Under the pieces are notes generated by a model. The model made no database searches. It was given only the letters and a program-made list of their open reading frames with translations, and was not told where the DNA came from. A DNA stretch of 64,000 bases from CAYFPX01 sp964519895 (lineage in GTDB: Bacteria > Myxococcota_A > UBA796 > CAJQPC01), in contig CAZFLE010000012.1 of assembly GCA_964519895.1 (NCBI GenBank), positions 33,176 to 97,175 on the forward strand. The letters are read 5' to 3'. The stretch's first letter is position 1, and every line of letters begins with the position of its first letter. This document shows, piece after piece, positions 61,039 through 64,000 of the stretch. A program made the position numbers and the translations under genes.

Positions 61039-61870
61039 CCAGGGCATCAACCGCGACTGCGACGTCCAGGTGGCCCTCCACGCCACTGCGGCCATGGCCA
61101 TCGCCGAAGACCAGGTGCCCGAGGCCGTCGTGGTCCACGAGGCGCCCGCCCGGGTGGCTCAAACCCTCAAGGCCCTGCGCCGCAGCGAGGCCCTGGATGA
61201 AGTCCCGTTGATCGTCGTGGCCGCCGACGCCAGCGCCGACGACGAGCTCGCCTGGCTCCAGGCCGGCGCCGTGGACCTGCTCACCCCGGCCACGCCGCCC
61301 CGGCTGTTCAACGCCCGGGTCCAGGTGCACCTGGCCTACAGCCGCAAGCTCGGCGCTCTGCGTCGCGAGGCCCGCATCGACGGCCTGACCCAGGTGCCCA
61401 ATCGGGCGGAGTTCGAGCGCATCGCCGCCCTGGAGTGGCGCCGGGGACTGCGCTCGAAGCTGCCCCTCGCCCTCTTGATGATCGACGTGGATCACTTCAA
61501 GGCCTACAACGACCGCTTCGGGCACCTCCAGGGGGACGGGGCTCTGCGCCATGTGGCAGGAGCCATCCACGGGGCGTGTGTCCGGGCGTCCGACGTGGTC
61601 GCCCGCTACGGGGGCGAGGAGTTCGCGGCCATCCTGCCGGACAGCGATCTGTCCGCCGCAGTGGTCGTCGCCCAGCGACTGCACCGCGATGTCGAGGCCC
61701 TGGGACTGCCGAACCCGGGGGCCAGCGATGCCGCCCTGCTCACGGTGACGGTGGGCGTGGCCGCCCTCGTGCCGACGCGGGAGCGCACCCTGGCCGACCT
61801 GGTGGGCGCAGCCGACGCGGCACTGCTGGCGGGCAAGCGAGGCGGGCGCAACCGCGTCGTCGCCGGGTAG
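61019..61870 (+). CDS. Diguanylate cyclase with a degenerate receiver-like N-terminus
   Basis: 283 aa from ATG 61019 (an upstream in-frame start at 60911 is less likely). GGDEF domain with active site GGEEF (198-202) and an intact inhibitory I-site R189-x-x-D192. The N-terminal 110 residues resemble the second half of a response receiver ('PLIVVAADASADDELAWLQAGAVDLLTP' in short form), but the acidic pair is gone and the phospho-Asp position reads His40-Glu41 (VVVHEA). It makes c-di-GMP without phosphorylation control. Confidence 0.85.
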   Translation: MRATKTDQGINRDCDVQVALHATAAMAIAEDQVPEAVVVHEAPARVAQTLKALRRSEALDEVPLIVVAADASADDELAWLQAGAVDLLTPATPPRLFNARVQVHLAYSRKLGALRREARIDGLTQVPNRAEFERIAALEWRRGLRSKLPLALLMIDVDHFKAYNDRFGHLQGDGALRHVAGAIHGACVRASDVVARYGGEEFAAILPDSDLSAAVVVAQRLHRDVEALGLPNPGASDAALLTVTVGVAALVPTRERTLADLVGAADAALLAGKRGGRNRVVAG

Positions 61871-61873
61871 ACT
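61868..61873 (+). promoter_or_regulatory. -10-like TAGACT overlapping a stop codon
   Basis: TAGACT lies 5 bp before the GTG at 61879. Its first three bases are the GGDEF stop codon, so it may be coincidental. Confidence 0.25.
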
Positions 61874-61878
61874 GACAC

Positions 61879-63000
61879 GTGGCCTGGACCCCGCCCCCTC
61901 CGCGGATGGCCGGGAGCTACCTGGTGGTCGAGACCACCAACAAGTGCTCCCTGGCCTGTGTGCACTGCTCGGTGTCCGAGCAGGGGCATCCCCACCACCA
62001 ACAGGTCGGCTACATCGACCCGGACCTGGTGACCGGCCTGTTCGATGATCTGGTCCAGGTGGGGGCCTGGTTCGACGCCCTGATCCTGTTCTGGCTCGGA
62101 GAGCCGCTCATCCACCCGTACTTCCGCGAGATGTACCAGGCCGCGATCCGCGCGAACCACGACCGGCCGGTGTTTGGCCAGATCGAGCTCCACAGCAACG
62201 CCACCCACCTGGACCTGCGCAACGCTCGGGTGCTGCTCAACCAGGCGCCGGTGCGACAGGTGCTGCACTTCTCCCTGGATGCGGCAAGCCGCGAGACCTA
62301 CCGGGTGATCAAGGGCATGGACCGCTTCGACCGGGTCGAGGCCAACGTCGCCCGGTTCATCGCCGAGAAGGGCCGGTTGGGCGCCCGTTGGCCGCGCCCG
62401 GTGTTCCAGTACATCGTCAGCGACAAGAACCGCCACGAGGCGGAGCGGTTTCGGGATCGGTGGCTGGCCGCGTGTCGGCGGGCGGGGCTCGAGGCCCGGG
62501 CCGCTGCGCAGAACGTGCCCCAGGGCGAGGACGCGATCGTGTTCTTCCGCCAGCTCGACTGCCCCACGCCTGCGGAACAGGCGCGGCAGAACCGGGTCTT
62601 CCGGGAGCTGATGGCCGAGCTCGGGCTGTCGGTCGCCCGCCAGGAAAAGGCCCCCGAGGTGGTCGAGGCCGCCAATCCAGCGCCCTGCTCCGGCTACTGG
62701 AAGTCCCCCGTGGTCGGCTGGAATGGCGAGGTCACGGCCTGCACCCGGGACAACCTGTTGGAGAACAGCCTGGGCAACCTGGCGGAGCATCGCTTCAGCG
62801 ACCTGTGGTGGGGGGCGGACATGGCCGCGCGGCGCCAGCGGGTCGCGGTCGGTGACTACGGCATGAGTGCCCTCTGTCAGACCTGCTTCATCCCCCGGTC
62901 CAGCAACTACACCGACGTCGAGGCCCCGGAGATCGCCGCCCACGCTGCCTGGGAGCGGGATCACCACGGGCCGCCCCCGTCGGCGACGGATGCTGCCTGA
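61879..63000 (+). CDS. Radical SAM/SPASM protein
   Basis: 373 aa from GTG 61879, 8 bp after the GGDEF stop. Cluster motif C23-x3-C27-x2-C30 (CSLACVHC), 'FWLGEPLIHP' and 'LHSNATHL' strands, and a C-terminal SPASM-like region with PCSGYWKSPVVGWNG, 'TACTRDN', 'LGNLAEHRFSDLWWG' and 'ALCQTCFIP'. The full set of auxiliary cysteines suggests a maturase acting on a peptide or protein. It is coupled to the next radical SAM gene (TGATG). Confidence 0.92.
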   Translation: MAWTPPPPRMAGSYLVVETTNKCSLACVHCSVSEQGHPHHQQVGYIDPDLVTGLFDDLVQVGAWFDALILFWLGEPLIHPYFREMYQAAIRANHDRPVFGQIELHSNATHLDLRNARVLLNQAPVRQVLHFSLDAASRETYRVIKGMDRFDRVEANVARFIAEKGRLGARWPRPVFQYIVSDKNRHEAERFRDRWLAACRRAGLEARAAAQNVPQGEDAIVFFRQLDCPTPAEQARQNRVFRELMAELGLSVARQEKAPEVVEAANPAPCSGYWKSPVVGWNGEVTACTRDNLLENSLGNLAEHRFSDLWWGADMAARRQRVAVGDYGMSALCQTCFIPRSSNYTDVEAPEIAAHAAWERDHHGPPPSATDAA

Positions 63001-64000
63001 TGGCGGTCAGCGTGCCCTTGATCGACCGGTCCTTGGACCGGGCAAAGCTCCGCCGGGCCCCGGGCCTGCCGGGCCAGATCCACCTCTCGGTGACCGACCG
63101 GTGCTTCCTGCCGTGCTTGCACTGCGACATCTGGAAGAACGACGCGACGGACCTGCCGGGCCAGGTCTGGATCGAGACTCTGGATCGGCTGGCGGAGTGG
63201 ATCGGGCCTGCGAGCGTGAACTTTGTCGGTGGGGAGCCGTTGCTCCGCAAGGACCTGGGCCAGCTCATGGGCCACGCCGTGAAGCTGGGCAACACCGTCA
63301 CCTTCAACACCAACGCCTGGTTGCTGACCGAGAAGCGGGCGGCCGAGGTCGCCGACGCCGGGGTCTCCATCGCCTACATCTCGATGGACGGCTTCTCGGC
63401 GGAGACCGTGGACTTCTCCCGGGGCCGGGAGGGTAGCCGCCAGAAGTGTCTGGACGCCTGGGACCTGCTGGACCAGCACGCGTCGCCGCGGGTGGTGATC
63501 TCCTGCATCCTCAACGAGAACTCGGCGCCGGAGATCCCCCAGCTGCTGGATCTGGTGAAGCGTCGCAACGCCCAGCTCGTCGTGCACCCCCTCTACCAGA
63601 CGTTTGGCAACGCCATCGTCTACGACAAGCACTGGTACAAGGCCTCGCCCCTGTGGCCCCGTGATCTCACGGCGATCAACGACGCCCTGGACCTGTTGAC
63701 CCGGGAGCGCTTTCGGGGAGGGCCGGTCTGCAACTCCGTGGGCCAGCTCCAGTCGTTCAAGGGCTACTACCGGGCCCCCGGCGAGTTCAACGGGCTGACC
63801 TGCAAGGCGGGGCACTCGGACCTGGCCTTCGATCCCCAGGGCAACATCCGGCTCTGCTACTTCCTGGAGCCGGTCGCGACGGTGTTCGACTGGGCGCCGC
63901 TGGCGGCGATCTGGGACCTGCCGAAGACGCTGCGGAGGCGGTGGGAGGTGTCGCGGTGTGAGCGGAGCTGCAACTTGTTGAATTGCAACTTTGATCGGAA
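63000..64000 (+). CDS. Radical SAM/SPASM protein, runs past the window end
   Basis: At least 333 aa from ATG 63000 (overlapping the preceding TGA). Cluster motif C35-x3-C39-x2-C42 (CFLPCLHC), 'FVGGEPLLR' and 'FNTNAWLL' strands, and SPASM-like cysteines 'TCKAGHSD', 'IRLCYFLEP', 'CERSCNLLNC' at the end. The gene is still open at 64000. Tight coupling to the previous radical SAM gene suggests that the two work on the same substrate. Confidence 0.9.
   Translation, partial: MAVSVPLIDRSLDRAKLRRAPGLPGQIHLSVTDRCFLPCLHCDIWKNDATDLPGQVWIETLDRLAEWIGPASVNFVGGEPLLRKDLGQLMGHAVKLGNTVTFNTNAWLLTEKRAAEVADAGVSIAYISMDGFSAETVDFSRGREGSRQKCLDAWDLLDQHASPRVVISCILNENSAPEIPQLLDLVKRRNAQLVVHPLYQTFGNAIVYDKHWYKASPLWPRDLTAINDALDLLTRERFRGGPVCNSVGQLQSFKGYYRAPGEFNGLTCKAGHSDLAFDPQGNIRLCYFLEPVATVFDWAPLAAIWDLPKTLRRRWEVSRCERSCNLLNCNFDR

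Noticed and set aside
1..64000. tRNA and rRNA genes
   Set aside because: No cloverleaf with a conserved T-loop (GTTCGA) in an intergenic space and no rRNA-like stretch was seen; a tRNAscan run would be decisive.

Overview
The window is high-GC DNA (by eye about 70%) packed with short-gap, often overlapping operons. The protein content points to a Myxococcota-type (former deltaproteobacterial) genome: PilZ-type proteins, a C-factor-like short-chain dehydrogenase, an OmpA protein with thrombospondin type 3 repeats, a MopE-motif/FG-GAP lipoprotein, many lipoproteins with Thr/Asp-rich tethers, and a DpgA-type polyketide synthase. This placement is inferred from gene content, because no rRNA or tRNA gene was seen. 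GTG starts are common, at least three TTG starts are likely, and ATGA/GTGA/TGATG stop-start overlaps are the rule.

Region by region. 1-4050: two tandem HSP90-like (GHKL) ATPases on the minus strand, one intact and one with degraded ATP motifs. 4052-10435: a secreted esterase, an enoyl-reductase-like SDR, a parvulin lipoprotein, then divergently a radical SAM enzyme, a thioredoxin-fold protein and a Sel1-repeat protein. 10454-11174: a PIN-toxin/Phd-antitoxin module with a two-palindrome operator. 12043-20084: a SWIM / DUF5691 / MoxR AAA / DUF5682 / VWA cassette headed by a DUF3592-like membrane protein. 20155-26227: an amidohydrolase, a YegD-like Hsp70, and a fadN-fadA beta-oxidation operon with a palindromic operator and a strong hairpin terminator. 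26248-33593: mixed housekeeping and envelope genes (SDR, PilZ-like proteins, enoyl-CoA hydratase, leucyl/arginyl-transferase, OmpA, lipoproteins, PEBP). 33624-36739: a degenerate HD-domain protein coupled to a HEAT-repeat protein. 36784-39306: a DpgA-type III polyketide synthase, a hydratase and a GNAT. 39354-46610: membrane and surface proteins, phosphatidylserine synthase-like enzyme, hydrolase, and a winged-helix/TPR regulator.

46620-48554 is the most unusual locus. A 51-bp tandem array, broken by a 100-N assembly gap, starts 9 bp after the regulator's stop codon. It is followed by an HUH/Y1 transposase-like gene of the RAYT type. Each repeat carries a conserved 5-bp inverted repeat, and the units are arranged in a 204-bp higher-order pattern. 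It resembles a REP/RAYT system in which the REP elements have become a satellite.

48514-52541 is an operon of an orphan SPASM-domain protein, ABC ATPase, ABC permease, DegT aminotransferase and prepilin peptidase. 52578-58500 holds lipoproteins, a HisC-like aminotransferase that lacks the PLP lysine, and a beta-barrel/TonB-C fusion. 58500-64000 contains four radical SAM proteins (three with SPASM-like C-termini) around two small exported Pro/Val-rich proteins and a diguanylate cyclase. This layout suggests radical-SAM modification of exported peptides or surface components, but no substrate can be proven from sequence.
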